The notes under the pieces: model-generated | Seen by the model: only the letters and a program-made list of their open reading frames with translations | Told to the model about the DNA's origin: nothing | Database searches by the model: none | Origin: Paramecium pentaurelia | Taxonomy: Eukaryota > Ciliophora > Oligohymenophorea > Peniculida > Parameciidae | NCBI GenBank assembly: GCA_905183005.1 | Contig: CAJJDO010000136.1 | Coordinates: 2,945-66,944, forward strand | DNA: 64,000 nucleotides | Direction of reading: 5' to 3' | Made by a program: the position numbers and the translations under genes | Shown: in pieces, positions 38,397 through 50,171 of the stretch | Layout of the letters: every line of letters begins with the position of its first letter | How positions within the stretch are numbered: position 1 is the first letter of the stretch

Positions 38397-39221
38397 ATGA
38401 TGTCAATATTAACTATTGCATTGTGTATCACATTCATCACTTCTACAACATTTAATCTTTACTAAATTTGTAATTGCTCATAACTAATTTTTCAATATGA
38501 TTGCTTAAGTGCTGGTTTAGTATGTAATTGGGATTATGATAATAATGAATGCTATGATAAACCTTGTTCTGATATTTATTATTAAACTGCTTGCTTATAA
38601 TAACCACAAAGATGCTATTGGAGTCGTGGTTGTTATAATTTTACTTAATGTGGTGATTTGGTCTATACTTCAAGCTTCTATTCAGAATGCCATGGATATA
38701 ACTACTATTGTCCAGAATTTTAACCACCGGATTGCATAAGAGTTTATAGTATATAAAATTGTTCATCAATTACTAACCCAAATACTTGCAATTATTACTA
38801 GTCTATGGAAGGAATTTGTATTTGGACTGGTATAATTGGTTAGGGTTGCACTTTAGCATAATCTTGTGCTCAATTCTTCAATAATGGCACTAGAAGTTGT
38901 CCTTAAAAATATTGTTATTATTCATAGGACAAATTTGAAACTTGTGCTCCAAAATAATGTAGTAATTATTTAGAAGAAATTTAATGTGCTTAAGGAATAT
39001 AAACATTTGGACCTTATTTAAAAAATATTGTTGGCTGTTATTGGAATTCTGAACAAAATGTTTGCCAAGAATATGCACCATCTTAAATGAACCATGCGAA
39101 CTGTTATCCTTATAGTAGAGGAACCTACCATTGGAGCAATACAGATGAAAAGAAAGGTAATTGTGTTCCTTGCTCTTAATAATTATTAATAATATCCATA
39201 ATTTTAACAATTTTAATATGA
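38397..39221 (+). CDS. Cys-rich secreted surface protein, array copy 3
   Basis: This is an intronless gene of 274 residues and the most diverged of the triplet. It keeps the same signal peptide, the CxW...C units (VCNWDYDNNECYDKPC, RCYWSRGC, ICIWTG, GCYWNSEQNVC) and an uncharged hydrophobic tail (LLIISIILTILI). The middle third is largely re-written (YTSSFYSECHGYNYYCPEF). An extra insertion, IIGQ, follows ICIWTG. It is probably GPI-anchored at the cell surface like its neighbours. Confidence 0.85.
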
Positions 39222-39923
39222 ATTACATTATATATGATTGAAATATACAAATTAACTTATATTTATTTGAATTTTACATGATATTACTATTTAGTATCTT
39301 TAATATTTAGATGACAATATTACATTGAAGATAAAATCAATGTTACAATTATTTATGTATATTACACATATTGAATAATTATTAGTCAGTTGAGAAAATT
39401 ATTCATCATTATAGTAATCAATTGATTCATTTATTCTTTGATAAAAATATTATTTCATAAATAATCACTCATTATTCATTCAAAATTCTTATTTTCCAAA
39501 AAATGATTAAAGCGATAATTTTATTTTTTTAAGCTTCTGGTTTAAGTGAGAATAAGTAAAAACTTTAGAAAATTGATTATCTTTTCAAACACATTAAAAT
39601 ATAAAGATTAACAAATTTTTATAAAATTGGCTCATCTAGGTGTAATACTTGTAACAATAGAGAATTATATGTATTAAAAATGATAAAATTATATTGAATT
39701 ATAATTTAAGATATATATATTGAAAGATAATTAAAATATAATTTAACTATAAGTTCAACAATATTTTATATTTCAACCTGTGTAACATACAATTATAATT
39801 AAATTTTAAGTTTTATAAATATGAATTTCAACTAAAAATTTATTGATATAATAAAATGATAATAATTATTATTGAGATAAGAAAATATATAATAATACAT
39901 TTAAATTAGATAGATAATCATAA
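39222..39923. other. AT-rich intergenic between convergent genes
   Basis: This 700 bp lies between the third surface-protein gene (+) and the pseudokinase (-). No gene or repeat unit is recognised. Confidence 0.5.
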
Positions 39924-41687
39924 TCATGATGGATTTCTGCTAGACAGGGATGGGACATTGTTAAAAAATAGTTTATGGATATCAATTGTTTATTATTACA
40001 ATTGATCGAGAGTAGCATTTTATAAGAAACTATTCACCTAAGAGGGACATGTTAAATCAGAAATTTATAAGGCCTTTTTGAGTTCAAAAAAATTAATATC
40101 TCTATGTTATTTATTGTTATCGAACTTGAAATCAAATATTCTATTTATGGTCATACAAATAATGAGTTATAATCTTATTCTAGCATAAAATTTTCCATCA
40201 TCTGATTCTCTTTCATCTTTAACGAACTTTTCTAATTCATAATAACAATGTTATAAACATCTTCTATATGGAACTTTAAATTATTCAAAACGATTTAATT
40301 AACAGGTCTTGGGTTATAATAAATATTACATCCATAAATGCACCATCTTATATTAATTTTTTATTTAATAATATCTCTTCAAAACTAGGTTTCTTCGATT
40401 AATAATCAGCTTCTAATGATAGATTATTTAATTTTTTCTAATCTGTTGAAATTTAATATTTTAATTCAAAGATGTGCTTTTTGATTTATTTTGAATTTTT
40501 AATAAAGTTATTCCATTCATCCTAAGATACTTTAAGAAAGTTTATTTGATCCTTTATTAATAAAATAAATTCTCTTTTAATAATGATAAGCATATTCAAG
40601 AGACATAATCTAGTCCAAATTAAATATGGAGATTAGGCAATAAGATCTAAAGATTCAATTTCATTTTCCATAATATAGAATTTATAATATTGAAAATGTA
40701 ATTCTCTCCATATTATAGGATAGAGTTGCATTTCCTAGACAATTATAGGGATATAATACTTCATCTGATTTATTATACAAAGACATAAAAATTGGTTACT
40801 GATCAATAGGTGGTAACAATAAGAGTTAAGATAGTTTTTAATATCTTGTGCTAAAGATTAAAAGTTTAGTTTTTTCATTAAATTCTTTAGGCTATAATAT
40901 ATGAATAAATGATTACAACTGCCCATTCTGGATTAAAATTTTCTCTTTTTTTAATGGAAACATTAATTTGAGCCAAACTTTATGGTTTTTTATAGAATTA
41001 ACAGATATGATCATTTGATGGTACACATTTAAAGTGAATGTGTAAATCTTCAAAATTAATTCTTTTTTATTCGGAAGGATGTAACATTTTGGCAACAAGG
41101 GATGCTAATTCTTTAGGTAATTTCTTCTTATCTAATTATGAATAAAATTTATTATATTCTTCTTTTGTTTTAAAATTATTCAATATACTCGATGTTAATA
41201 ATTAATAAAGTATACATCCCAATAACCACATATCAATTCCTAATGAATATTAATTATTATTAAGTAACTCTGGAGGTATTAACTGAAGGTTTGGATAAAA
41301 TCCAAATACTGAGAGTATTATTTAGTTATTTTAAATGTAGATGTTTTAAATATTAAAACATCTACCTAAAATTCCTTATTGATGTAACACATACAATCCA
41401 ATTAATAATTACTTAAATAAGTCAGTTATTTCTTCTACTGATAAGTTTGCTCTGGAATTTATTAATTATTCAAGGGTGATTCCATTTATACCTGGAAAAT
41501 AATATAATTAGTCTTGTTCAAATTCACAAGGTTCTCTAAGGTGCTATCCAGTAATTTTTTGTTCTTTCTCAAAGAATACAAATAATTCTTCATATATTAC
41601 TTTAGCTACTAACATTTACTCTGAATTTATGAATTTCGGAGTTAAAATAGCCATAGTTCTGAAATTGAGTTCAATTTCTTCAGACAT
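39924..41687 (-). CDS. Protein-kinase-like protein lacking catalytic residues (pseudokinase)
   Basis: This is a 563-residue protein. Introns lie at 40892-40916 (25 nt), 40735-40759 (25 nt) and 40308-40329 (22 nt), and the length then divides by three. The first 240 residues follow a kinase fold. They include a VAxK-like LVAKVIYEE, YYFPGINGITLEQLI, LIGLYVLHQQGIL, the APE-like IPPELL, and the subdomain IX motif YSLGIDMWLLGCILYQLL. The catalytic-loop HRD is replaced by LGRCFNIQN, and DFG by SVFGFYP. No Gly-rich loop is seen, so it is almost certainly not an active kinase. The C-terminal half is charged and helical, with no recognised domain. Ciliates have many divergent kinases; a scaffold or regulatory role is inferred only. 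Confidence 0.75.
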
Positions 41688-42275
41688 TATTATTAATTTA
41701 AGGAAAATATATAAATAAACTTAAAGAATCCAAATAATATTTAATTATTTATAGAGATGATTTTATTATATATATATATATACTTAAATCATAATTATAG
41801 TTAAATTATTATGTCAAATCCATAATAAAAATATTTATCTCTAATTAATTTAATATTAATATTCAGAATAGCAATTAACGATAACATTAATATTCTAACA
41901 GTAAAAATAATGATGTCTGAAGAATTAATGTATCTTTCGATTAGTTTAAATATGAAACAAAACACTTTTAATTAAAAAGAATTTATTGTTAAAATAATCA
42001 TACTTTAAATAAATATTCAAAGATCACTTAATTAATCCTAGTATTAAATTATTAACATTAGTTTCACATTTTCAAAATTTCTACTTTTATATAATATAAA
42101 TTTATGATATATATATCTGCAAAAAATTAAAAATAAGATTATAGGTAAAATAATTACATTCAAATTTATTATTCAATCTCATCATTTATGTTATAATAAA
42201 TAATAATGTTTATGACATTGGAATATTGCAAATTCTAATTAATATTATATCCAAAAAATACTAAATATCAATTTA
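41688..42275. other. AT-rich intergenic
   Basis: This 590-bp spacer precedes the pseudokinase on the minus strand, and the endonuclease gene ends at its right side. A (TA)n tract lies at 41768-41780. Nothing else is recognised. Confidence 0.5.
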
Positions 42276-42658
42276 TCATATTATATGTGATTATTGTTTT
42301 CGTTTTTCTTTTCTAGTTATTCTTCTATATTTTCTTATTATTTTCATGTCAGTTATTAAACTTATTTTATCAGTTTTCTCAGCTAGTCTATTAATCCCTA
42401 TTAAGTTATCACAATGTTTATTTAAAGTATATTTTGAATGGCATACTTCAGGTTTGTCTTCATAAATCAAATAATCTGCTCCAAACTAATTACTGTATTT
42501 TTTCATTGATTTACTTTACCACCTTCCCTTATATGATAATCACCAATTCTCTATTGATTTACTTCTCCATTATAAACTATTTGATCTATTTTACAATTTT
42601 TAGCCAAAGGAATTTCAAATGTATATTCAACACCATCTTCCTTCTTATATTAAAACAT
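42276..42658 (-). CDS. tRNA-splicing endonuclease subunit, minimal Sen34-type
   Basis: This is a 117-residue protein once a 29-nt intron at 42486-42514 is removed. It contains the conserved endonuclease core. DYHIREGGKFGADYLIYED corresponds to the Sen34/Sen2 pattern (G-x-FGxDxLxY). It is followed by the catalytic histidine in CHSKYTL, then NRLAEKTDK, where the catalytic lysine and the (G)R-A-x-x-x-x-K spacing lie, and ISLIT. The tail is strongly basic (RKYRRITRKEKRKQ). The family enzyme excises introns from pre-tRNA in the nucleus or at mitochondria. At this size it carries little beyond the C-terminal nuclease domain, whereas yeast and human Sen34 are about 300 residues. Upstream exons could be missing: the start at 42658 is the only ATG in frame nearby. 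Confidence 0.7.
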
Positions 42659-42849
42659 TTCAATAATATTATTATTATATAAACTTAAATTTTTTAATCT
42701 TTAGAAATATAATTTACATTAATATCAAGTCTAATTACTATCTATATATCCATATAATCTTTTTTGATATATATGTTTATTGAATTAAGAGTTCTTAGTT
42801 CTTAGTTTATTGTTTTTTGTTCAATTATTAAATATATTATAATCATGTA

Positions 42850-43203
42850 TCAACTAGTTGAGCTCTACCCTAAATTTTCACTTTAAACTCTATAAGCTGA
42901 TTGATTGCTTTTATTACTCTCACTTATACTCATTATTATAAAATCTTTTTTGCTATTTAATTAATTAGATAAATCAGAGTTATTTTTATTTGGCTAAGCT
43001 AAACAATCTTAAGTTTCGTAAATAGTTACTTGTTATTGATTTTCTAGATTATTAGTAACTTAAATAGAATTATTTTCTAGATGTTGATCCTAATTTATTA
43101 TTATTGAACTATTGTTAACTTGTTACTTATTTTGATTTTAGATAATATCTGCAGTGATACCATTAGTTTCTTCATCCTAGTTATTTTTACAACAATTACC
43201 CAT
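42850..43203 (-). CDS. Small Q/N/S-rich protein with N-terminal dual-acylation signal
   Basis: This is an intronless gene of 117 residues, invisible to standard-code ORF calling because it has many TAA/TAG Gln codons. It begins MGNCCKNN. Gly2 is a good N-myristoylation site and Cys4/Cys5 are ready for palmitoylation, so the protein should sit on the inner face of a membrane, possibly ciliary or plasma. The rest is low-complexity and polar (DIIQNQNKQQVNNSSIIINQ; later ISESNKSNQSAYRVQSENL) with no recognised fold. It lies between the J-domain gene (118 bp upstream on the same strand) and the endonuclease gene. Confidence 0.65.
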
Positions 43204-43321
43204 TTGATTATGGATAGAATTAATTAATAATTTAAGAAATTTGATTAATTCAATTTATATAATGATGCAAATTCTATTAGTGATTATATTGTATTAGTCT
43301 AATAAATCATTAAACTCAAAT

Positions 43322-43917
43322 TCATTTCTTTTTTGCTATTATTTATAATATTGCAATTATCCAAGATAACCCTTTATCCAATTAACTTATATTATCTTTG
43401 AAGAATTTTTAAAATCCTCCATCAATAACCATAAATTTCTTCATGTGATAAATTGAAATATTTTCTAATTCCTATTTTGATAATAATTTTTATTTAGAAA
43501 CATCTAATTTAAACGGAAATGTCTATTCTCCTTTTTTGAATAAGAATTATATTTCAATCTCTTATTTTTAATTACTTTCTTAGTCTTATGAACTCTAAGT
43601 AAAATCCTAATTTTATTACCCATTACTATTTTAAGATTATTATTTATCAAATTCCATTTTCAGAGATATATCTGATAAGACCTAATTTAATAATTAATGC
43701 CTAATACTTAAAATGCCTCTCTAACTTCAGAATATTTCATTTCATCTTTTGTTTATGAATCTGGATGATATCTTGATGCCTATTTTAAATATGCTATCCT
43801 TATATCAGCTTAGTTTGCTGTCTTTGGAATTTTTAGTATTTAATAATAATCCTTAGTGAATTTTGTAAGACCAGAAAACCGACTAAATGCATTATAGAGT
43901 CTATATGATCTAAGCAT
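43322..43917 (-). CDS. J-domain (Hsp40/DnaJ) protein, probably mitochondrial
   Basis: This is a 189-residue protein with one 26-nt intron at 43682-43707. The J domain occupies residues 22-85: DYYQILKIPKTANQADIRIAY, KQASRYHPDS with the invariant HPD that stimulates Hsp70 ATPase, then EVREAFQVLSD. The first 20 residues (MLRSYRLYNAFSRFSGLTKF) are Arg-rich with no acidic residue, as in mitochondrial presequences. After a Gln/Asn-rich linker there is a unique C-terminal part with a short hydrophobic stretch (LSWIIAILQIIAKKK), which may anchor it in a membrane. There are no G/F or zinc-finger regions, so it is a type III J protein. It starts 237 bp from a divergent plus-strand gene. Confidence 0.85.
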
Positions 43918-44154
43918 TATAATAAATGAATAATTATTTTGAATATTTAGAGTGTATATATTTAAATCATATTCAGCTATTTAATATATTATTAAAATCT
44001 GATATAAGTTATTAACTAACACATAGTTATAATTACAAAATGAATACAACCAAACTAGATTATCAAAAGAATTAAACTCATTAAATTGTCTTCATGATAT
44101 TCTATATAATTGATATTTAATAACACCTATAATCAGATTAAATAAATTTATTAT

Positions 44155-45416
44155 ATGTAAACATAACCAAACTAGCTTAATACACCTTCAACTTAATTCA
44201 CTTTACGAACTCCAGAAAAGAATGTTATTACAACACCTCATTAAATAGTGCTTTATTTTTCTTATTTTTTAGTAAAGTGATATCTATACAAATACTCCTA
44301 TAGATTCAAGAAGAATGATTATATTCCCATAATAATCAAACAATTATTTGCTAGGAACTCTCATCCCTTATTAAGATGTTTATGTTGATACTCATAATCC
44401 TATATAAAAATAACCAACTCTTTCTATGGCAAATATTGAAGAAAATCTTAAGATAATTACATAGAAATATTAAGAAATATCTAATTAATTAAAAGTAGAA
44501 AATCAAGAGCGTATAGATATTGAAAACAAATTTTAGTAATTATAATCATAAAACAAAGAGTATTCATAAATCTAATAAAAATAGGTTAAAAGAAGAATTA
44601 ATTAAATAGAAACAAATATGTAAATAAATGGAGAATTTTAGTAAAGAATTGTAGTAAAAACTATAAAATTAAGTTACTATGATATCAAGTCATTCTTCTA
44701 TAGAAAATTAAAATTAACAGAATGATGTAAGATAAAAAGAAATCGAAATAATAGAATTAAAATAACAATTAGATAATGAAAAACTTAAATCATCTAATGA
44801 ATCAGATAGATTAATGACAAGATTCAATATCATTTTTTAAGAATAAAAAAACTTAAATCAGAAATTATTATAAGAAAACATTGACTTATAAAAAATACTA
44901 CGTTAAATTGATAATAATTAGAAGATATCCTAAAAATCAACATCTAATTTATTGGATGAATCACAACTCAAAACACTTGTAGAACAATTTTACTTTGATA
45001 ATAATGAAGAATGTTTACTTAATATTCCTAATGAATAATAATTACAAGCAATTAAAATTCTTAAGTTAATTTCTACATCATAGAATTAAAATTAATAGAA
45101 TCCTCCAATTAAGTAGAAAGAAGAAGGTAAAACAGAAAGTAAATTGAATATCAAATAAGAACTTAAAGAAAAGCAGGAGTAATTAATAGCAGAGATTAAG
45201 AATAAAATGGGTAAATTTATTGAGTAAAAGGTATATTGGTTTGTATTATTTAAGAATGTTTAATAGAAAGACATAATGAAGTTTTAAAATGAGTCAGAAG
45301 AACTAAAAAGATAATTGAATTAAATAGAAAATTTGATATTTGAAATGGAGTAAAGTCCTAAGCATAATCCTAATAAAAATAGTTGTGTTTCATTTGAAAA
45401 TAATAATTTTTATTGA
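44155..45416 (+). CDS. Long coiled-coil protein, unknown
   Basis: This protein has 396 residues with three introns: 44248-44272 (25 nt), 44620-44641 (22 nt) and 45231-45254 (24 nt). The last is a multiple of three with no TGA and so could be retained. The N-terminal 90 residues are Thr/Pro/Gln-rich (LNTPSTQFTLRTPEKNVITT), resembling a phosphorylation-prone disordered tail. The rest is nearly continuous heptad-like coiled coil rich in Gln, Lys, Glu and Leu (QLKVENQERIDIENKFQQLQ; IIELKQQLDNEKLKSSNESD). No motor, CH or kinase domain is present. A cytoskeletal, basal-body or ciliary role is typical for such ciliate proteins but is only inference. Confidence 0.75.
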
Positions 45417-45579
45417 ATATAAATATTTTATAATTTCATAAGATAAAAGAAACATATTCATATTTAAATTTATAATCTTAATTTCCACAATATAGAATAT
45501 ATCTTAAATATTACACAAATAGATTAAATTTAAACACAAGAATTTTCGAAATTAAATTTGTCATTAAAATTTATTAATT

Positions 45580-46401
45580 ATGAAATTTAATGCATTTATC
45601 TTGATAATTTGTACAGCTCCTCTTATAAACTCATCATCTTTGGATATAAGAAACAGTTGCAATTGTTCTCAATTAATCTATTTTAATGATTGTATAGCTG
45701 GTTGTTCAGATTGCTCTTGGAATTCCTACACTAATTAATGTATTGAGATAGCATGTTCTGATTTAGAATTATCAAATCATTGTCTATTATCATCTTAAAG
45801 ATGCTATTGGTTTAATAAGAGGTGTAAAAATTTCACATCTTGTGAAGCTATTCCAGGAAAAGATCAATCTGAATGTATTTCAGCTAATCTCTATTGTCCT
45901 GCTTCGAATGGTATTAATTGTTTATCAATGGAATACTAAGAGAAATGTTCAGATATTAGAGATCCAGATATTTGTAATAACTATTATTCTTCAAATGGTA
46001 AATGTATGTGGAATGGTCAGAATTGTATCATACTTAAATCATGTACTGATTTATGGACCAACTCAACTAAATCCTGTTTGTAAAATGGTTGTTATTTCGA
46101 TTCCTTATCCTATTCATGTAGAGATATGACATGTTCTAGACATGAATTACAGTCTTCATGTGAATTGGGAGCACCAACAATTGGTCCATATTTAAATAAT
46201 ATTATTCCATGTAAATGGGATACTAATAATGGAATGTGTAAAGATGCCAAACCTGAAGACTATAACGTTGATTAATGTTATAGTTATAGTGCTAGGACTT
46301 ATCATTGGAGTAATAGTAAGTCTAGTAAAGGAAAATGTGTGCCTTGTAAAAGTTCCATATTTTCATTTATACTTGTATCAGTGTTGACAATTATTATTTG
46401 A
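45580..46401 (+). CDS. Cys-rich secreted surface protein, fourth relative
   Basis: This is an intronless gene of 273 residues. Its architecture is the same as the array at 35.1-39.2 kb, but the sequence is clearly diverged. It has a signal peptide (MKFNAFILIICTAPLINSSS), CxW units (CSDCSWNSYTNQC, RCYWFNKRC, KCMWNGQNC, PCKWDTNNGMC) and a C-terminal hydrophobic tail (SIFSFILVSVLTIII) with no charged end, fitting a GPI signal. Shared landmarks include GPYLNNII and TYHWSNSK...CVPC. It is separated from the triplet by six genes, so the family is only partly clustered. Its 5' flank is not the one shared by the triplet. Confidence 0.83.
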
Positions 46402-46490
46402 TAAAATATTATAAAATCATATATAATCCTATACATTAAAGAAATATATCAATTTTATAGAAATGTTTATGAGTTTCTTTTTCATAAAAA

Positions 46491-49400
46491 ATGAAATAAC
46501 AAATTACTAAATTTCTTTTGATGATCCATGAAAATAAGGCTGATTGTAAAATTAAGATCTTTAAAAAGAATTTTACAGATGAGTGGTTTTATTCTATGGA
46601 AGTTGTTTAATTAGGAGCATTATTATAAATTTTTAAATATAATATGTTAAACGAATTAATCCAGCTATTTTGCAACAATGGGACTCATTCTAGTGAGTTA
46701 TTTTATAATGCTACGTTACAATTAAATGAATTTTTGGATAAGAAAGAGATAGTAAGATGCTTTCCGAGAGTTTCAGAGAACCTTGGAGATTAATTGGTAT
46801 AGGATATTGATGGATAATTAATAGCCAAATTTAAGGAAGGCATCCCATCAGCTTTTCCAGGCATATATTCGTGTTAATGAGAATTTTGATGCTGTACTTT
46901 AAGCAATTCTTAGTAGAGGTCTTGTACATCCGAATGTATGAATATTTTAGTTATATAATATAAGTGGTTGGTAAGATAAAAGAATGTGAATTCATTGTAA
47001 TCACTGTTTTTATCAGAAGGATAACATTTATAGGCAGGAAGTGGTGTAATTAAGAATATGATAGAGATGTTGTTAGAGAAGTTGTGCGATTGTAATACAG
47101 CAGTTTGTAAGGCTACAGAATAGGTATGAATATGTTAATATTGATTAGACTATGATATCTTTGATAAGTTTGAATTAATATAAGTAATGTCATGCATAAT
47201 TGCCTATGGGAATACAATCTTAAGTGGAGCATTTTGTAGAGTAGATGAAGGAGACCAATTAGATACGACATGAGTTGAGATTGAGAGAACCAATATCTAA
47301 TGGATTACCATTTGATAAGTTAGAAGACTTGAAAGATACATAATGGTAGATGAGAGCTGAAGCAATACAAAGAATATATGAAGAACTATAAGATGTGGTC
47401 TTAACTCCATTATAAGTAGAGGTCTTGTTTGATCATATAGTAAATTTAGTGAATGATCATAACTTCAATATTGTGTTAACTACTTTATAGATAATGCAAA
47501 GATGTTTATAATTCAATATTGTGAAGAGTAACAACATAGTTAATATATACACTAAGCTAGGGGATTCTAAATCAGCAATCAGAACTGCTGTTAGATAAGT
47601 TTTGGTCATGTATTTGTAGAAAATTGGAGATGGTGAATTGCTCATACAAATATTGCAATAGCCAAATAAGAATTCTTTTTACAAAGAAGAATTCTTAGAT
47701 CTACTCATTGATCTAGTCTAAAGAAATAAGATGCTGGTAACCTGATTCCTCAATATGCAGCTTTCACAATACCTCGAGTTGGCCATCAAAGAAGTGGCTC
47801 CTTTCCTCGAGGACCAGAAATAGAAACTGCGTTCTAAATCCATCGAAACCCTAACTTAGTTGGCCACAATCAATTAGCCTTTGACCAAGCGAGTGTTCTC
47901 ATAACTTGGCATTACTGAAGATCTCTTTAATCAAATAGATGTCAGTACTGCTTCTTCCAATAAATCTGATCTCCCACAAATGCGATTCAAAAAAGAACAA
48001 AGAGAATAAAAAGATCCTAAAGATCTTAAAGAATTATATACACAATCTTTACCTGAACCCAAAAATCTGTAATAATTTGATATACCCATTTTCTAATCAT
48101 AATAACAAGGTTATGTACCTACTATCATTTCCCAACCTTAAAAATAATAAAGAAGTGCCTAAAAACCAGATTCTCATCCTTAATCTTCCAGTGTTGAATT
48201 TAGACATGCTTAATAATAATAAGAATATAATTAACCTCCAGCAACATAATAAAGCAAACCATTTAGAATAGTTAAAAATCCATAATAAGACATTCCTGAT
48301 TAAGATACAGGTCTCACATATACCAAACCATTCCAAAGGAAACCAAAGACTGAAGCTGATAAAACATTCTAACCAGTTTATTTGGATTCTGTCATGCCAT
48401 TGGATCAACCAGAATCAGTCTTAAAGACATTATTGAATGAATTAAGATATGATGATTGGATTAGATAATTTGAAGCACTCAATAATTTAAGAAGGTTAGC
48501 CAAACATAATACTGAATTACTTAAAAAATCAATTAATTTTCCATAAATCTTATAAGAAATGGTAAAACAAATTGAAAATTTAAGAAGTGGAGTATCTAAA
48601 AATGCTTTGATTTCTTTATAAGAACTTAGTGATATCTATAAAAAAGATTTGGATTTTATTATGGATTAAGCACTTCAAAAATTAATTAAAAAGGCTATTG
48701 ATCTCAACACATTTATAAGTGAAGAAGTTAGAAAAGCCACAATATCTTTATTGTAAAATTGTACAGAATCTAAATCGATATCTCTGATAGCCTAAGTTTA
48801 TCAAAGCAAATCTATTGCAATTAAAGTGAATATTTGTTATGGATTAAATAATCTATTGGATCCCAATAAATAACAATTTGAAAAGATGTTGCAAATCCTT
48901 TGTTTTTATGCTTGTGATTAAAGTTAAGAAGTAAGACAAATTGCTAAAGAAGGATTGCTTAGTTTAATGAATTAAATTGATAAAAGAGAATTAGAATCAT
49001 TAATAATCAAATTAGCACCTGATGGAGAATGTAAACGTATAATGACAATCATAAATGGTGAATCTACTACAACATCAGAATTTAGAAAATTTGGTACTAC
49101 TTAAACTAAAGAAGCTAAAACACCAGAACTAAGAAATAGAACACCAAATAATAAGAAATTATCAACAGATTTTGAATAAATGCCAAATTATATGAATTAA
49201 GCAGAATAAGCAAAAGATTGGAAATAAAAGAAAGAAGCTATTGATTGGTTATGTAATTTTGTAAAAAAAGAGGCTTAAGCATTGAATGGTCATAAATATT
49301 CAAATAAGTTTTTGGATTTATTATGTAAATTAATTGATGATGGAAATAAAAATATAGCATTATATACTTGTGAATAATTCATTCAATTAGTTGAACCACT

Positions 49401-49845
49401 TAAAGTATTTTATTTTAAGTAATATAAATAGTTTCCAATATAAAATAATTATGTTAACGTATGGAATGGAGTCTTTAAAGTTGTCTCTTCGACTAATAAT
49501 TCAGTAAGGTAATCAGCTGAATCACTATTTCATGAACTGATGATAAATATTGACATTCAATATTCATTACCTTAAATCTAACATCTCATATTGTATGGTC
49601 CAGCCAAATCTAAAGGTATTGCCATAACAATGTTAGCAAGTACTTTATTATTAATATTATAATAAGATTTTGTATAATAATTTTATGATGAACGACCGTA
49701 ATTAGTAGTGAAATATCTTGTACCATTAGCTAAGAAATTACAAGAGGAATAGAAACCAGACATCAAAATAGCTTCATAGAAACTATTTTAAGCATTGGTA
49801 TCTACATGTCCAAACGATGTCGCTCATTTGAAGTTATTAAAATGA
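46491..49845 (+). CDS. TOG-array/HEAT-repeat microtubule protein (TOGARAM/Crescerin-like)
   Basis: This is a 1,082-residue protein with introns at 46797-46824 (28 nt), 46936-46964 (29 nt), 47124-47148 (25 nt) and 47737-47760 (24 nt, with an in-frame TGA). It contains helical HEAT/TOG domains. An N-terminal one is followed by LPFDKLEDLKDTQWQMRAEA. After a Gln/Pro-rich linker (about 500-600), a second begins VLKTLLNELRYDDWIRQFEA and includes SEEVRKATISLLQNCTESK. A third lies near the C-terminus (DWLCNFVKKEAQALNGHKYS onward). The Trp/Arg-containing first-helix turn (DDWIRQFEALNNLRR) is the tubulin-binding signature of TOG domains. Domain count and spacing resemble axonemal TOGARAM/CHE-12 more than XMAP215, but CLASP-like is also possible. 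The stretch at 47761-47960 is visibly richer in G+C than its surroundings. Confidence 0.8.
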
Positions 49846-50171
49846 ATATTATTATTTATTATAATTTTTAGTTAATTTTACTCATTAGTTAAATATTTAT
49901 AATCATAAATTAAGTAGATTGTTTAGAATGTCTATCTAATTTATGAAATTTGATATTCTTTATAGTTTCCATATATAAAATGTATAAATAAATAAATAAT
50001 ATACTATAATATATATAAATAAGATTTCTATTCTATTTGAATATATTCTTTAATGATGAAGTTGTATTATAGTATATGAAATATGAATGTGATTGTTAAA
50101 GAACAAAAATAGTTTCAATAAAGAAATTATATTAGATTAATTTTTCATATATATAAATTGAGAAACGGATA
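49846..50171. other. AT-rich intergenic spacer
   Basis: This is a 326-bp spacer between two plus-strand genes. It ends in the leader of the trichocyst-type gene. No motif is recognised. Confidence 0.6.

Noticed and set aside
38890..39210. 106-codon minus ORF
   Set aside because: It is antisense to the third Cys-rich surface-protein gene, whose frame is clearly the coding one.
41765..41785. Origin or telomere-associated repeat
   Set aside because: It is only a short (TA)n run in AT-rich DNA; nothing else supports such a role.
48097..48408. 103-codon minus ORF and overlapping 110-codon plus ORF at 47939-48271
   Set aside because: Both are out-of-frame shadows of the TOG-array gene's Gln/Pro-rich linker.
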